From an uncultured Acetobacteraceae bacterium (GTDB lineage Bacteria > Pseudomonadota > Alphaproteobacteria > Acetobacterales > Acetobacteraceae), in assembly GCA_903918315.1 (NCBI GenBank), contig CAIXEA010000221.1, positions 1 through 34,164 on the forward strand: a DNA stretch of 34,164 nt. Reading direction: 5' to 3'. The first letter of the stretch is position 1, and each line of letters starts with the position of its first letter. Of this stretch, positions 1 to 9,888 are shown one piece after another. The notes below the pieces were generated by a model. That model did not search any database, was not told the origin of the DNA, and worked only from the letters and a program-made list of their open reading frames with translations. Position numbers and translations under genes: made by a program.

Positions 1-40
1 CAACCAGCGCCCAGTCGTCGTCCGTCATCCGTGTCAGCAT
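1..40 (-). CDS. Transposase, IS5-like, N-terminal fragment (cut by window edge)
   Basis: Minus-strand ATG at 40-38 encodes MLTRMTDDDWALV before the window ends. The TDDDWALV start is typical of IS5-family DDE transposases (sequence-family recognition from only 13 residues). A purine-rich GGGAG lies about 7 bases upstream of the ATG as a plausible ribosome binding site. Nothing can be said about the catalytic domain. Confidence 0.6.
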   Translation of the reverse strand, partial: MLTRMTDDDWALV

Positions 41-134
41 GGTCGGCTCCCTGAAACCGACCTCCTATGAGTCAGACAACAGAGCGCGCCGGAATCCCCA
101 AAAATGGCATATCAGGGATTCCGTCCACACGGCC
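1..134 (-). mobile_element. Left-edge fragment of an IS5-like insertion sequence
   Basis: The first 40 bases encode, on the minus strand, the start of a transposase, so the window opens inside an insertion sequence whose 5' end points into the window. The outer end is placed at about 134 by inference: read on the minus strand, the DNA there begins GGCCGTGTGG, which resembles the termini of IS5-group elements, and it is preceded by TTA (a possible TNA target). An 8-bp inverted repeat (91-98 with 115-122) lies in this non-coding end. Beyond about 135 the sequence becomes autotransporter passenger repeat. The exact boundary is uncertain because the other IS end is outside the window. Confidence 0.6.
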
Positions 135-3100
135 TAATGCGTCCGCGGTCAGTGTCGCGGGCCAGCTGACCAGCCTTATCAATACTGCATTGATACAAAG
201 CAACGGGTCCGGCGGAACCGGCGTTTCCGTGACCGGCAGCCTGGCCAGCATGAGCAATTCCGGCCAAATTCAGGCCGCGAGCGCCGATGGCGTCGGCCTG
301 TCCGTGGCGGGGAACACCGGCACGCTGAGCAATATCGCGGGTGGCCTGGTCAGTGGCGGCGCCTTCGGCCTTGCGGTTGGCGGCACGGTCGCGGCGCTGT
401 CCAATAATGGCGCCGTGACGGGCAATACAGGCCTGTTCGTCGCCAGCACCGGCAGCGTCGACACGATCGGCAACGGCCTGGGCGGCACCATCGCCCATAC
501 CGGCAGCGTCGCCGGCAATGGCCTGTGGATTCAAGGCACCGTGAATGCCGTCAACAACAGCGGCGGCGTGATCCGTACCGATAGCGCGGGCTTGGCCGGC
601 ATCCTGGTCGACACCCAAAATCTTGGTGCGATCAACAACAGCGGCACGATTCTGTCCAGCAACGGGCCCGCGATTGCTTATGCCGCCGGAGCCTCGGTGA
701 CCGGCGTCATCAGCAATACCGGCACCAACGGTCTGATTCAAGGCGGTCCGGCGGATGGGAGCGGGATCGCGATCGATACGTCGCTCGCGACGGCCGCGCA
801 GACCATCAGCACCAGCGGTTCCATCGTCGGCGCCATCCTGCAAGGGCACGGCGCCGACGTCTTGAACGTGCAGGGCGGTGGCATCAAGGGCAATATCGTC
901 GGGCAGGACGGGGCCAATGGAACGGTCAATTTCGCCACGGGCAGCGGCAACACTTTCACCACCGCCGGCAATATCGGTGGCGTCGACTTCGTCAACGTTC
1001 TGTCCGGCACCCTGGCCGTCGCGGCCGGGAACAGCATCACCGCCACGAACGCCAACGCTGTCGGCGTCAATATGCTTGGCGCCGGATCGGGTCTGTCGAA
1101 TAGCGGGCTGATCACAGCGGGCGAAATCGGCGTGTCGATCGTGGGCGGACCCGGTGCTTTCGCGATCGATCAGGTCGTCAACAATGCCGCGGGCACGATC
1201 AGTTCGGGGTCCGTCGGGATAGCGATCGGCGACCCGTTCGGCGGGCCGACGGCGGCTTATGTCAATACCGTCAGCAACAGCGGCCAGGTGCTGGGCCCCG
1301 ACGCGGGCGTCTACATCAATGGTCAGGCCGGGACCATCACCAACCAGGCGGGCGGGCTGATCCTGTCCAACGGCGGCGGCGCGCAAGGCCTGGTGATGCA
1401 GGCCGGCACGGTGTCACTCATTCAGAACGCCGGCATGATCAGCGGCACCAACGGTTCGTTCGGCGGCGCGTTCGGTGTTGGTATTGCCAGCGGCACGGTC
1501 GACAGGCTCGTCAATACCGGCACGATTTACGGCGATTCCTTCGGCGTTGGCGCTGCGTTCGGCGGCACGATCGGCACGGTGGACAACAGTGGCCTGATCA
1601 ACAGCCTTCAGAACGGCGTCTCGTTGTACAGCGACGGAACGATCACGGCGTTGCTGAATCGCCAGGGTGGCGTCATTTCCGGCAATTTCGACGGGGCGGA
1701 AATCGACGGCAATCTGACCTTGCTGTCCAATGCCGGGACGATCACGGGTGACACCGGTGTTCTCGTCAACACAACCCAGTTTGGCACGCTGACCAACAGC
1801 GGCGCCATCACGGGTAACAACACCGGGATTTTTTATACCCCTGGGGCATCGATCAGCGGCGGCATCACCAATACCGCGACCGGCCTGATTCAGGGCGGGC
1901 CGAGCGACGGGTCCGGCATAGCCATCGACGCCGGCCTCGCGACGGCGGCGCAGACGATCAACACCGCCGGGACCATCATCGGCGCGATCATGCAGGGGCA
2001 AGGGACCGATCTGCTGCATGTCACCGGCGGCAGCATCACCGGCAGCATCGTCGGGCAGACCGGCTTTGGCGGCTCGGTCAACTTCGATCTCGGAACCAAT
2101 GGGACCTTCGCCACTGGTGGCAATATCGGCGGGGTTGATAACCTCAGCCTGACGTCAGGGGCGCTGACGATCTCGTCGGGTAATACGGTCGCGATATCGA
2201 CGGCCGATTCGTCCGGCATCGTGTTGTTCGGCCACAATCTGACCCTGACCAACAAAGGGGTGATCGCTTCGACCACCGACGCGGGTTCGTCGGTCTTCGT
2301 CGGGCCGATGGCTGACGGGGTGGCGCTTTATAACACGCAAGGTGCCGTGATCAGCGCGGCTGGCAGCGTGTCCAGTGCCATCCGCGTGTTCGGCAATGCG
2401 ACGACGATCGACAATGCCGGCACCATTGCGTCCACGGGTAAAGACTCGGCAACGGGCATCGATGTGTTCGGCGTGGTCGGCACGATCACCAACCAGTCCA
2501 CCGGCCTGATCCAGGCGAGCAATGCCGGAACGCTCGCCACCGCGATCGAAATCCAGCTCGGCGCCACGGTCGCGGCGATCGCCAATGCCGGCCAGATTCT
2601 GGCGCCGCTCAACACCAATGGCTTTGGCATCAATGTCGACGGCGCGGTGGGTGCGATCACCAACCGCAGTGGCGGAACGATTTCGGCCGGCTACAACGCC
2701 ATCAATGTGTCCGCCACCGGTTCGGTCACCTCCATCACCAATTCAGGCCTGATTTCGGGCGCCACGAGCGGTGGCGACGGGATTGAGATTGCCGGAATCG
2801 CCGGGACCATCACCAATAATGCGGGCGGCGTCATCGCGGCGGATGTCCAGTTTGGCGATGGCATCTATATCGACGGGGGGGCGACGGTCGGCGCCATCGC
2901 GAACAGCGGCTCGATCTCATCCAACGCCGCCGGGGCGGGTGCCGCCATCTATGTCGGTGGCGTTCTGACGTCGCTCACCAACAATGCCGGCGGGGTCATC
3001 AAGTCGACCAACGCGGCCATCGAGATCGACACCACCAGCCTGGGCACGATCGGCAACTATGGCACGATCTCATCCAGTGGCGCGGCTGCGATATTGTATG

Positions 3101-6100
3101 ATTCCAAGGCGTCCGTTTCCGGCAGCATCAACAACTATGCCACCAGCGGTCTGATCCAGGGCGGCACCGTCGGCGGCACGATCATCGCGATCGATGCCAG
3201 GCTTGCGACCGGCCCGCAGACGATCAACACCGCCGGGCGGATCGTGGGCGACGTGCTGCAGGGCACCGGCGCCGATACCTTGAACGTGCTGGGCGGCACC
3301 ATCACCGGCGATATCATTGGCCAGGCCAATGCGGGCGGCACGGTCAACTTCAACCTCGGCAACGGCAACACCTTCGCGACCGCCGGCAATATTTCCCAGG
3401 TCGATCTGAATGAGGTGACGTCCGGCACGCTGCTGGTTTCGGCGGGCAACACCATCACCGCCTCCACCCCGAACAATGCGGGGCTGCACCTCGCGGGCAA
3501 TGGCACCGGCCTGATTAACAACGGGACCATCCAATCGGTCGCGCAATTTGGTGTGGTGACGGATGCCGGCGTGACGGCCGGTTCGATCGTCAACAATGCC
3601 AGCGGCGTCATCAGCGGCGGTGCCGGCATCTTCGCCAATGCCATCACGTCGATCAGCAATTCCGGTCTGATCACGGGCGCGGCCCAGGGCATCTACGCGG
3701 CGGGCGCGGTTGGCACGATCACCAACAATGCCGGTGGCACGATCCAAGGCGTCGTCGCGAATGCACAGGCCATTTCCGTCAGCGGCGGCACGGTCACGAC
3801 GGTCATCAACAACGGGCTGATCGCCGCAACCGCCGCCGGCGGGGCCGGGATCCTGGAGAACAGCACCGGCAATGCCGGCGCCAGCATCGGTTTGATCAAC
3901 AACACCGGCACGATCAATGGCGGCGGCCAGGGCGTGATCGCCTATCGTGGCCTGATCGGCACGATCACCAACAGCGGGCTCATCCAATCCGTCTCGGGCG
4001 TCGGTATTCAGACGAATGCGATCGGCAGCATCACGACGGTTTCGAACAGCGGCGTCATCCGGGGCTTGAGCGCCGGCATCCGGTCGGATGGCTCCATCGG
4101 ATCGATCACCAATCTCACGGGCGGGTCGATCCTGGCCACGGGCCCGAGTGGTTCGGGCATCCTGATCAACGGCAGCGTTGGGACCATCACCAATCAGGCG
4201 GGGGCACTCATTGATCCGCCGCCGGCGCCGGGTCAGGCCTCGTACGGGATCAACGTCGCCAGCGGCGGCAGCCTTGGGCAAGTCGGCAACGCCGGCAGCA
4301 TCGTCGGCAGCGCGGACGGGATCCTGGTCGCCGGTTCGGCCGGAACCATCACCAATACCGGGCCTGGCGGCGTGATCACGGCGACCGGGACCAATGGCGC
4401 GGGGATCGCGACCGCTGGCGGCAGCATCACGACCATCACCAATAGCGGGCTGATTTCGGACACCAATACCGGCGGCGATGGCATCATCGTGAATGTCGGC
4501 TCGATCGGCCTGATCAGCAACACCGGCACGATCCTGGGCACTGACGCGGGCGTCTATGCCTCGGTCGGGTCCATTGGGACGGTGTCGAACAGCGGCTCGA
4601 TCGGCTCATCGGCTAATAACGGCGTCCGCGTCGGCAGCACGGGGACCATCGCCTCGTTGATCAACAACGCCGGCGGCACCATTTCCGGTGCCGTGGCTGG
4701 GGTCAGCGTCGCGGGCATCGTGGGGGCCGCGTCCAACAGCGGGTTGATCTCCGCGCCAACGGGAACCGGGCTGTTCGTGACCGGCGCCATCGGCAATGGC
4801 ACCACCACGGGCTTCACCAACACCGGCACGATCCAGGGCGGGCCGTCTAATGGCTCGGGCACCGCGATCAACGATCAGGGTGCCAGCGGGGCGGAGCGGA
4901 TCGACACGTCGGGCGTGATCATCGGCGCGGTGCTGCAGAGCGGGAAAGCCGATCTGCTGCATGTGACCGGCGGCAGCATCACGGGCAATGTGGTGGGGCA
5001 GAGCGGTGCCGGCGGCACGGTCAATTTCGATCTCGGCGCGGGTAACACCTTCACGACCGCGGGCAATATCGCGCAGGTCGATACCGTGACCGTGACCACC
5101 GGCACGCTGGCGGTGGCGTCGGGCAACACGATCACCGCGTCGAGCGCGAATGCGGTCGGTGTGACCCTGGCCGGGGCGGGCACGGGCCTGACCAACAGCG
5201 GCACCATCAACGGCGGGACCGGCGCCGGCGTGAATGTGACGGGCAGCGTCGTCTCCTTCGTCACCAACACCGCGACCGGGGTCATCAAAGGCAGCACCCA
5301 GGGCATTGCTGTCCTTAACAATCTGGCGGCGATCAACAATCTCGGCCAGATTTCCGGGGGCGGGCAGGGCGTCTATGTGGGCGCCAATGGCGTGGCCGGC
5401 TCGGTCACCAACAGCGGGACGATTTCGGGCACGGGCACCGGCGGCGACGGCATCCAGGTCGCGGGCGGCAGGATCACCGGAACCATCGCCAACAGCGGCC
5501 TGATCCAGGGCTCGGGCACTGGCACCGATGCCGGCATCCTGCTGTCGGGCGGATCGATTGCCGTGATCAACAACAGCGGCACGGTCACCGGCGCCGCCAA
5601 CGGTGTCTGGGACAATGCCGGCTCGATCACGAGCCTGTTCAACACGGGTTTGATCCAGGCCACGGGGTCCGCCGGGGCGGGCGTGAACATCGGGTCCGGG
5701 GCCACGATTGGCACGGTCACCAACAATGGGCCGGCGAATAACGGCTCTTTGGGCGTGGGCACCATTCAGGCCACTGGCCAGAACGGGGTTGGCCTGCTGG
5801 TCGCGGGCACCACGGGCGCGCTGAACAACTACGGCCTGATCCAGGAAACCGCGACGGGCGGCACCGCGATCTCGGTCACCAGCACGCTGTCGTCGATCAC
5901 CAACTTCAACGGCGCGGTCATTCAGGCGACGGGAACCAACGGGGTCGGCATCAGCGGGTCGGTCGGAACGATCACCAACAATGCCGGCGGCGCCATCCTG
6001 GCGACCGGCACCAATGGTGTCGCGATCAAGACCGGCAATGAGGTGCTGATCAGCAACGCCGGGATCATCAACGGCAGCGGCGCCAATGGTGTCGGCATCT

Positions 6101-9100
6101 ATGCGCAATCCGGCACCGTCGGCACCATTTCCAATGCCGCCGGTGGCACGATCACGGGTGCGGCGAACGGCATTGCCTCGCAGTTCGGTCAGGTCGGGAC
6201 GGTCAGCAACAACGGCCTGATCTCGGCTGGTGTTGCCGCGATCTCCAACCAGGCCACGCTTGGCTTCGGGCTGATCAGCAACGCCGCCACCATCTCCGGC
6301 GGGATCGTCAATTCCTCGGTCGGTGGCAATATCGCAACGATTGGGACGATCAGCAACGCCGGTCTGCTCACGGCCGCCGGCAATGCGATCTACACCAACG
6401 GCACGATCACGACCGTTGCCAATACCGGCACGATCACCTCCGCCGCCGGCGACGCGACGGTGTTGGTCACCGCGACCAGCAATACGCCGAGCGGCAGTGG
6501 CTTCATCGGCACGCTGACCAATACCGGCGGGCTCATCCAGGATACCGGGATTGGGTCTGCTATCTCCGGCTCCATTGGCACGATCACCAACGACGCGACC
6601 GGGGTCATCCGCGCGAGCATTGGCGCCGGTATCCAAACCGGCAACAATACCCTGGTCAGCAACAGCGGCCTGATCAGTTCGACCTCAGGCGCTGGTATCG
6701 CCGCGGCGTCGGGCACAACGGTGACCGCGATCACCAATCTGGCCAGCGGCACGATCACCGGTGGTGGGAGCGGTGTGCAGTCGGGCTTTGGGCATATCGG
6801 GACGCTGACCAATAGTGGCCTGATCTCCGGCGGAACCTACGGGGTGCTCAATTACGCCAATAATGGCATCGGGACGCTGGTCAACAATGCCGGTGCGACC
6901 ATCACGGGCGTCCAGTTTGCCATTCAGAACGGCGTGGCCGACAGCGCCATCATCCCGACCATGGGCTCGATCGCCAATGCCGGCACGCTGTCCTCCGCCG
7001 GGGAGGCTATTTATACCAACGGCACGATCACCACGCTGTCCAACACGGGTCTGATCACCGGCGCGACCGGTGTGGATGTGGCGAACGCCAACGGCGTTGG
7101 CCTCATCGGCACGCTCAGCAACACCACCGGCACGATCAAGGCGACGGGCAGCGCGGGCCACGCCATCAATGTGAGCGGCTTGATCACGCTGTTGTCCAAT
7201 GGCGGGACCATCCTGGCCACCAACGCCGGGAACGGGATCAATATCAGCGGTGGCTCGATCGGAGCGATCAACAACACGGGTCTGATCACCCAGGCCGGCG
7301 CCGCTGGCTCGGGCATCTCCAACAGCAATGGCACCATCGGCGTCCTGACCAATGGCGGCACCATCTCGGGCGCCAGCGCGGGTGTGACGAACGCCGGCGG
7401 TACCATCACCACGCTGACCAACAATGGTACGGTGACGAGTATTGGCACCGGCGTGGATTCGTCTGCCGGCGGCGCGATCGGGACCCTGAGCAATACCGGT
7501 CTGGTGAGCGGGACGGCGGCCGGTGTGGCGCAATCCGCGGGCACGATCGCCAGCCTGTCCAACAGCGGTACCATCCAGGGGGCCGTCGGTATTCGGGCGA
7601 CGTCGGGCGGGGTGATCACCACGCTGACGAACAGCAACCTGATCCAATCCACCGGGTCCGGTTCGGCGATTACTTCGGACTCGAAAAGCGTCATCAACAC
7701 CATCGCCAACAACAAGGGCGGGCTGATCCTTTCGCCGAGCGGCACGGCGATCCAGGTCGCCCCCGCGATCGCGACCGCGATCACCAATGCCGCGGGCGCG
7801 ACGGTCCAGGGCGGGGCGGCGAATGGCTCCGGCACAGCGATCGACGGCAGTGGCGGCGCGGGGGCGATGACGCTGACCAACACCGGCACGATCATCGGCG
7901 GGGTTAAGCAGGGCCATGGCGCGGATACGTTCAACCTGTCGGGCGGGGTGTTCACGGGCAATGTGACCGGCCAATCCAACGCGGGCGGCACGGTCAATCT
8001 GGCCCTGGCCTCGGCGACTTTGGGCGGGACTGACACTTTCACCAATGTTGACAACGTGAACCTGACCTCGGGTCTGCTGACCCTGACGTCGGCGGGCAAT
8101 GTCATCACCGGTGCCAAGGCATTCAACATCAGCAACGGGGCCACCACGGCGCTCGACAGCACCTCCATCGTGGGGGCGGTGACGACGACCAACAGCGGCA
8201 TCGTCAGCGTGGGCACCAACACGGCGACGTTGAAAGGCAGCTATGTGCAGACCAGCACCGGCTCGCTGAACATCACCGTGGCCGGCAATCTCGTGAACGG
8301 CACCAACGTCAATACCTGGGGTGGGCTCAACCTCACCAACAACGGCACGGCCGCGGTCAATGGCGGGACGGTGGCGCTCCACTTCACCGGCCTGACGACC
8401 TTCACGCCGCCGATGACGATCATCACGAGCACGGTGGGGGCGAGTGCGGCGAACGGCGTCACGATCACCGACGACAGCCCGAACCCGTTCTACAACATGC
8501 CGAGCCTGGTGGTGTCCGGCACCAACCTGAACATTGCCTTCGCCACCCCGACACCGTCACAGGTTCTGCCCTATGCCTATACGTTCCTGGGTGGAACGCC
8601 GACCGCGCTGACGCCGTATTCGATCTCGGCGAAGGATGCGTATGCGGCGCGACTGGCGAGCCTCAATCTGCCGACATTCGGCAAGATGATCACGATGCTG
8701 TCGCAGTCGACGCCAGCGCAGATCGACTCGTATGAGAAGCAGGCCGCGCCCTGGACGATCGCCAATGCCTTGTCGGTGTTCGGCAATGGGATGATCGCCA
8801 ATGATGGTCTGACAACCTCGGTTGAGGGGCGTTTGATCGCGGCCCGGGCGACGGCCGGGATGGCGGCGGGTGATGAGGCGGGTCGTGGCTTCACCGCCTG
8901 GGCGCAGCCGTTCGGTGCGTCGATCCAGCAGGGCGCCAAGGACGGGTTCGGTGGGTTCAATGCCGCCAGCTACGGCGCGGCACTCGGCGCGGATACCATG
9001 GTGCGCCCGGATCTGCGCCTCGGCGTCGGGTTCAGCATCGCCAATACCGATATCCGCTACAGCGGCGCGACGTCCGGCAACACCGACAACGTGCTGAACA

Positions 9101-9711
9101 TCCAGCTCGGCGCCTATGGCACCTGGTTCAGCGACGGGTTCTTCGTCGATGGCAACATCGCCGGCGGCTACAACAGCTTCACGTCCAAGCAGAACATCAC
9201 CGGCCTGGGGCAGCAGTCGGCCAATCATTCGGGTGAGCAGTTCACCATGAAGATCGGCGCCGGCTATGAAGCCAGGATCGAGGGTGCGGTCATCACGCCC
9301 AGCATCTCCTTCCAGGAGATGCACATGAACTTCGGCAGCTATGCCATGGCCGGCGGCAGCGGCCCGACGGCCAATATCAACAGCCAGAGCGTCGATCTGC
9401 AGCAGGGCAAGATTGGGGTCCGCCTCGCTTACCCGATCCAGGGCGATGAGGGCTGGAAGTTCACGCCGGAGGTTCATCTGAACTACGTGCATAACTTCAA
9501 CACCACCGGCGTCACCACCACCGGCACCTTCGCCGGGGGCCTTCCCTTCAACGTCTTCGCCCCGGCGCGGGACGCGGAAGTGGTCAATGTCGGCGCTGGC
9601 CTGACCATTGCCCAGGACGGCCCCTTCGCATTGAGCGGTGTGTATGACTACTCGGGCGGCGAAACCGCCCACATCCACAGCTTCTTCCTGCGGGTGAAGT
9701 CCGACTTCTGA
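67..9711 (+). CDS. Giant autotransporter (type Va-like), 5' end probably replaced by IS DNA
   Basis: A 3214-residue open frame. Residues ~24-2870 are a Gly/Asn/Ser/Thr-rich passenger built of short units of the type GTIxxxxNxGxIxG, expected to form a parallel beta-helix on the cell surface. A PL1-like passenger segment lies at about 2720-2830, a helical linker at about 2880-2938, and a C-terminal autotransporter beta-barrel at ~2939-3214 that ends in Phe, as the BAM machinery requires. The barrel is intact. There is no Sec signal peptide or extended signal region: the frame enters passenger repeat at about residue 24, and residues 1-22 lie in the probable IS end. The ATG at 67 has no Shine-Dalgarno; the bases before it are CCTCCT. 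The gene is therefore probably a 5'-truncated remnant whose real start was lost. It was probably an adhesin or biofilm protein, which is inference from the family. Confidence 0.85.
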   Translation: MSQTTERAGIPKNGISGIPSTRPNASAVSVAGQLTSLINTALIQSNGSGGTGVSVTGSLASMSNSGQIQAASADGVGLSVAGNTGTLSNIAGGLVSGGAFGLAVGGTVAALSNNGAVTGNTGLFVASTGSVDTIGNGLGGTIAHTGSVAGNGLWIQGTVNAVNNSGGVIRTDSAGLAGILVDTQNLGAINNSGTILSSNGPAIAYAAGASVTGVISNTGTNGLIQGGPADGSGIAIDTSLATAAQTISTSGSIVGAILQGHGADVLNVQGGGIKGNIVGQDGANGTVNFATGSGNTFTTAGNIGGVDFVNVLSGTLAVAAGNSITATNANAVGVNMLGAGSGLSNSGLITAGEIGVSIVGGPGAFAIDQVVNNAAGTISSGSVGIAIGDPFGGPTAAYVNTVSNSGQVLGPDAGVYINGQAGTITNQAGGLILSNGGGAQGLVMQAGTVSLIQNAGMISGTNGSFGGAFGVGIASGTVDRLVNTGTIYGDSFGVGAAFGGTIGTVDNSGLINSLQNGVSLYSDGTITALLNRQGGVISGNFDGAEIDGNLTLLSNAGTITGDTGVLVNTTQFGTLTNSGAITGNNTGIFYTPGASISGGITNTATGLIQGGPSDGSGIAIDAGLATAAQTINTAGTIIGAIMQGQGTDLLHVTGGSITGSIVGQTGFGGSVNFDLGTNGTFATGGNIGGVDNLSLTSGALTISSGNTVAISTADSSGIVLFGHNLTLTNKGVIASTTDAGSSVFVGPMADGVALYNTQGAVISAAGSVSSAIRVFGNATTIDNAGTIASTGKDSATGIDVFGVVGTITNQSTGLIQASNAGTLATAIEIQLGATVAAIANAGQILAPLNTNGFGINVDGAVGAITNRSGGTISAGYNAINVSATGSVTSITNSGLISGATSGGDGIEIAGIAGTITNNAGGVIAADVQFGDGIYIDGGATVGAIANSGSISSNAAGAGAAIYVGGVLTSLTNNAGGVIKSTNAAIEIDTTSLGTIGNYGTISSSGAAAILYDSKASVSGSINNYATSGLIQGGTVGGTIIAIDARLATGPQTINTAGRIVGDVLQGTGADTLNVLGGTITGDIIGQANAGGTVNFNLGNGNTFATAGNISQVDLNEVTSGTLLVSAGNTITASTPNNAGLHLAGNGTGLINNGTIQSVAQFGVVTDAGVTAGSIVNNASGVISGGAGIFANAITSISNSGLITGAAQGIYAAGAVGTITNNAGGTIQGVVANAQAISVSGGTVTTVINNGLIAATAAGGAGILENSTGNAGASIGLINNTGTINGGGQGVIAYRGLIGTITNSGLIQSVSGVGIQTNAIGSITTVSNSGVIRGLSAGIRSDGSIGSITNLTGGSILATGPSGSGILINGSVGTITNQAGALIDPPPAPGQASYGINVASGGSLGQVGNAGSIVGSADGILVAGSAGTITNTGPGGVITATGTNGAGIATAGGSITTITNSGLISDTNTGGDGIIVNVGSIGLISNTGTILGTDAGVYASVGSIGTVSNSGSIGSSANNGVRVGSTGTIASLINNAGGTISGAVAGVSVAGIVGAASNSGLISAPTGTGLFVTGAIGNGTTTGFTNTGTIQGGPSNGSGTAINDQGASGAERIDTSGVIIGAVLQSGKADLLHVTGGSITGNVVGQSGAGGTVNFDLGAGNTFTTAGNIAQVDTVTVTTGTLAVASGNTITASSANAVGVTLAGAGTGLTNSGTINGGTGAGVNVTGSVVSFVTNTATGVIKGSTQGIAVLNNLAAINNLGQISGGGQGVYVGANGVAGSVTNSGTISGTGTGGDGIQVAGGRITGTIANSGLIQGSGTGTDAGILLSGGSIAVINNSGTVTGAANGVWDNAGSITSLFNTGLIQATGSAGAGVNIGSGATIGTVTNNGPANNGSLGVGTIQATGQNGVGLLVAGTTGALNNYGLIQETATGGTAISVTSTLSSITNFNGAVIQATGTNGVGISGSVGTITNNAGGAILATGTNGVAIKTGNEVLISNAGIINGSGANGVGIYAQSGTVGTISNAAGGTITGAANGIASQFGQVGTVSNNGLISAGVAAISNQATLGFGLISNAATISGGIVNSSVGGNIATIGTISNAGLLTAAGNAIYTNGTITTVANTGTITSAAGDATVLVTATSNTPSGSGFIGTLTNTGGLIQDTGIGSAISGSIGTITNDATGVIRASIGAGIQTGNNTLVSNSGLISSTSGAGIAAASGTTVTAITNLASGTITGGGSGVQSGFGHIGTLTNSGLISGGTYGVLNYANNGIGTLVNNAGATITGVQFAIQNGVADSAIIPTMGSIANAGTLSSAGEAIYTNGTITTLSNTGLITGATGVDVANANGVGLIGTLSNTTGTIKATGSAGHAINVSGLITLLSNGGTILATNAGNGINISGGSIGAINNTGLITQAGAAGSGISNSNGTIGVLTNGGTISGASAGVTNAGGTITTLTNNGTVTSIGTGVDSSAGGAIGTLSNTGLVSGTAAGVAQSAGTIASLSNSGTIQGAVGIRATSGGVITTLTNSNLIQSTGSGSAITSDSKSVINTIANNKGGLILSPSGTAIQVAPAIATAITNAAGATVQGGAANGSGTAIDGSGGAGAMTLTNTGTIIGGVKQGHGADTFNLSGGVFTGNVTGQSNAGGTVNLALASATLGGTDTFTNVDNVNLTSGLLTLTSAGNVITGAKAFNISNGATTALDSTSIVGAVTTTNSGIVSVGTNTATLKGSYVQTSTGSLNITVAGNLVNGTNVNTWGGLNLTNNGTAAVNGGTVALHFTGLTTFTPPMTIITSTVGASAANGVTITDDSPNPFYNMPSLVVSGTNLNIAFATPTPSQVLPYAYTFLGGTPTALTPYSISAKDAYAARLASLNLPTFGKMITMLSQSTPAQIDSYEKQAAPWTIANALSVFGNGMIANDGLTTSVEGRLIAARATAGMAAGDEAGRGFTAWAQPFGASIQQGAKDGFGGFNAASYGAALGADTMVRPDLRLGVGFSIANTDIRYSGATSGNTDNVLNIQLGAYGTWFSDGFFVDGNIAGGYNSFTSKQNITGLGQQSANHSGEQFTMKIGAGYEARIEGAVITPSISFQEMHMNFGSYAMAGGSGPTANINSQSVDLQQGKIGVRLAYPIQGDEGWKFTPEVHLNYVHNFNTTGVTTTGTFAGGLPFNVFAPARDAEVVNVGAGLTIAQDGPFALSGVYDYSGGETAHIHSFFLRVKSDF
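730..8118 (+). repeat. Five equal-length 107-aa modules inside the autotransporter passenger
   Basis: A 321-nt module occurs five times: 730-1050, 1882-2202, 3148-3468, 4825-5145 and 7798-8118. Each begins with an xxIQGG/xxVQGG motif, carries GADxLxVxGG and a GNIVGQ-type core about 45 and 60 residues in, and ends near AGNxITA. All five have the same length, checked by a shared codon position 291 nt into each copy. The intervals are 831, 945, 1356 and 2652 nt, all multiples of three and filled with shorter beta-helix units. This suggests a folded cap or punctuation unit recurring along the helix, or segmental duplication. Confidence 0.8.
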
Positions 9712-9730
9712 TCCACGTGAGGCCCATAAA

Positions 9731-9764
9731 AGCCCGCCAATCCGCAAGGACTGGCGGGTTTTTC
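9731..9764 (+). terminator. Rho-independent terminator of the autotransporter gene
   Basis: CCCGCCA (9733-9739) pairs with TGGCGGG (9752-9758) and is followed by a T-rich tract (TTTTTC). It lies 20 bases after the stop codon of the autotransporter. Confidence 0.85.
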
Positions 9765-9781
9765 TTTGGGATGGCAGGTGC

Positions 9782-9888
9782 TTAGAGCGTGATCGGCGGA
9801 GGTGGAATCACCGGAGCCGTGAATCACGCGATCAAACAATCGGTTAGAGCATGTCCGGTGCGCCTGAAAGCACCGGACATGCTCTAGC
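9782..9888. repeat. 107-bp palindromic intergenic repeat, copy 1
   Basis: This copy is identical to 13487-13593 except at two bases (9856 and 9875). It has two halves, each opening TTAGAGC. The second half is a perfect 16-bp stem (9845-9860 with 9869-9884) around an 8-base loop. The first half holds GCGTGAT/ATCACGC and GGTG/CACC inverted pairs. The last bases (CTA at 9884-9886) form the TAG stop codon of the minus-strand racemase. It resembles REP/MITE-type repeats of alphaproteobacteria. No target duplication is visible. Confidence 0.85.

Noticed and set aside
4606-6636. Long minus-strand open frames (up to 676 aa) across the autotransporter gene
   Set aside because: They are opposite-strand shadows of a GC-rich repetitive gene, with no family signature; the plus frame has the beta-barrel and passenger repeats.
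730-8118. CRISPR-like or other nucleic-acid repeat array
   Set aside because: The periodicity is in frame and at the protein level; there are no identical short repeats with unique spacers.
9845-9884. Palindrome of the 107-bp repeat as a standard rho-independent terminator
   Set aside because: The 16-bp stem has no T tract on either strand, and an ordinary terminator for the autotransporter already exists at 9731-9764.
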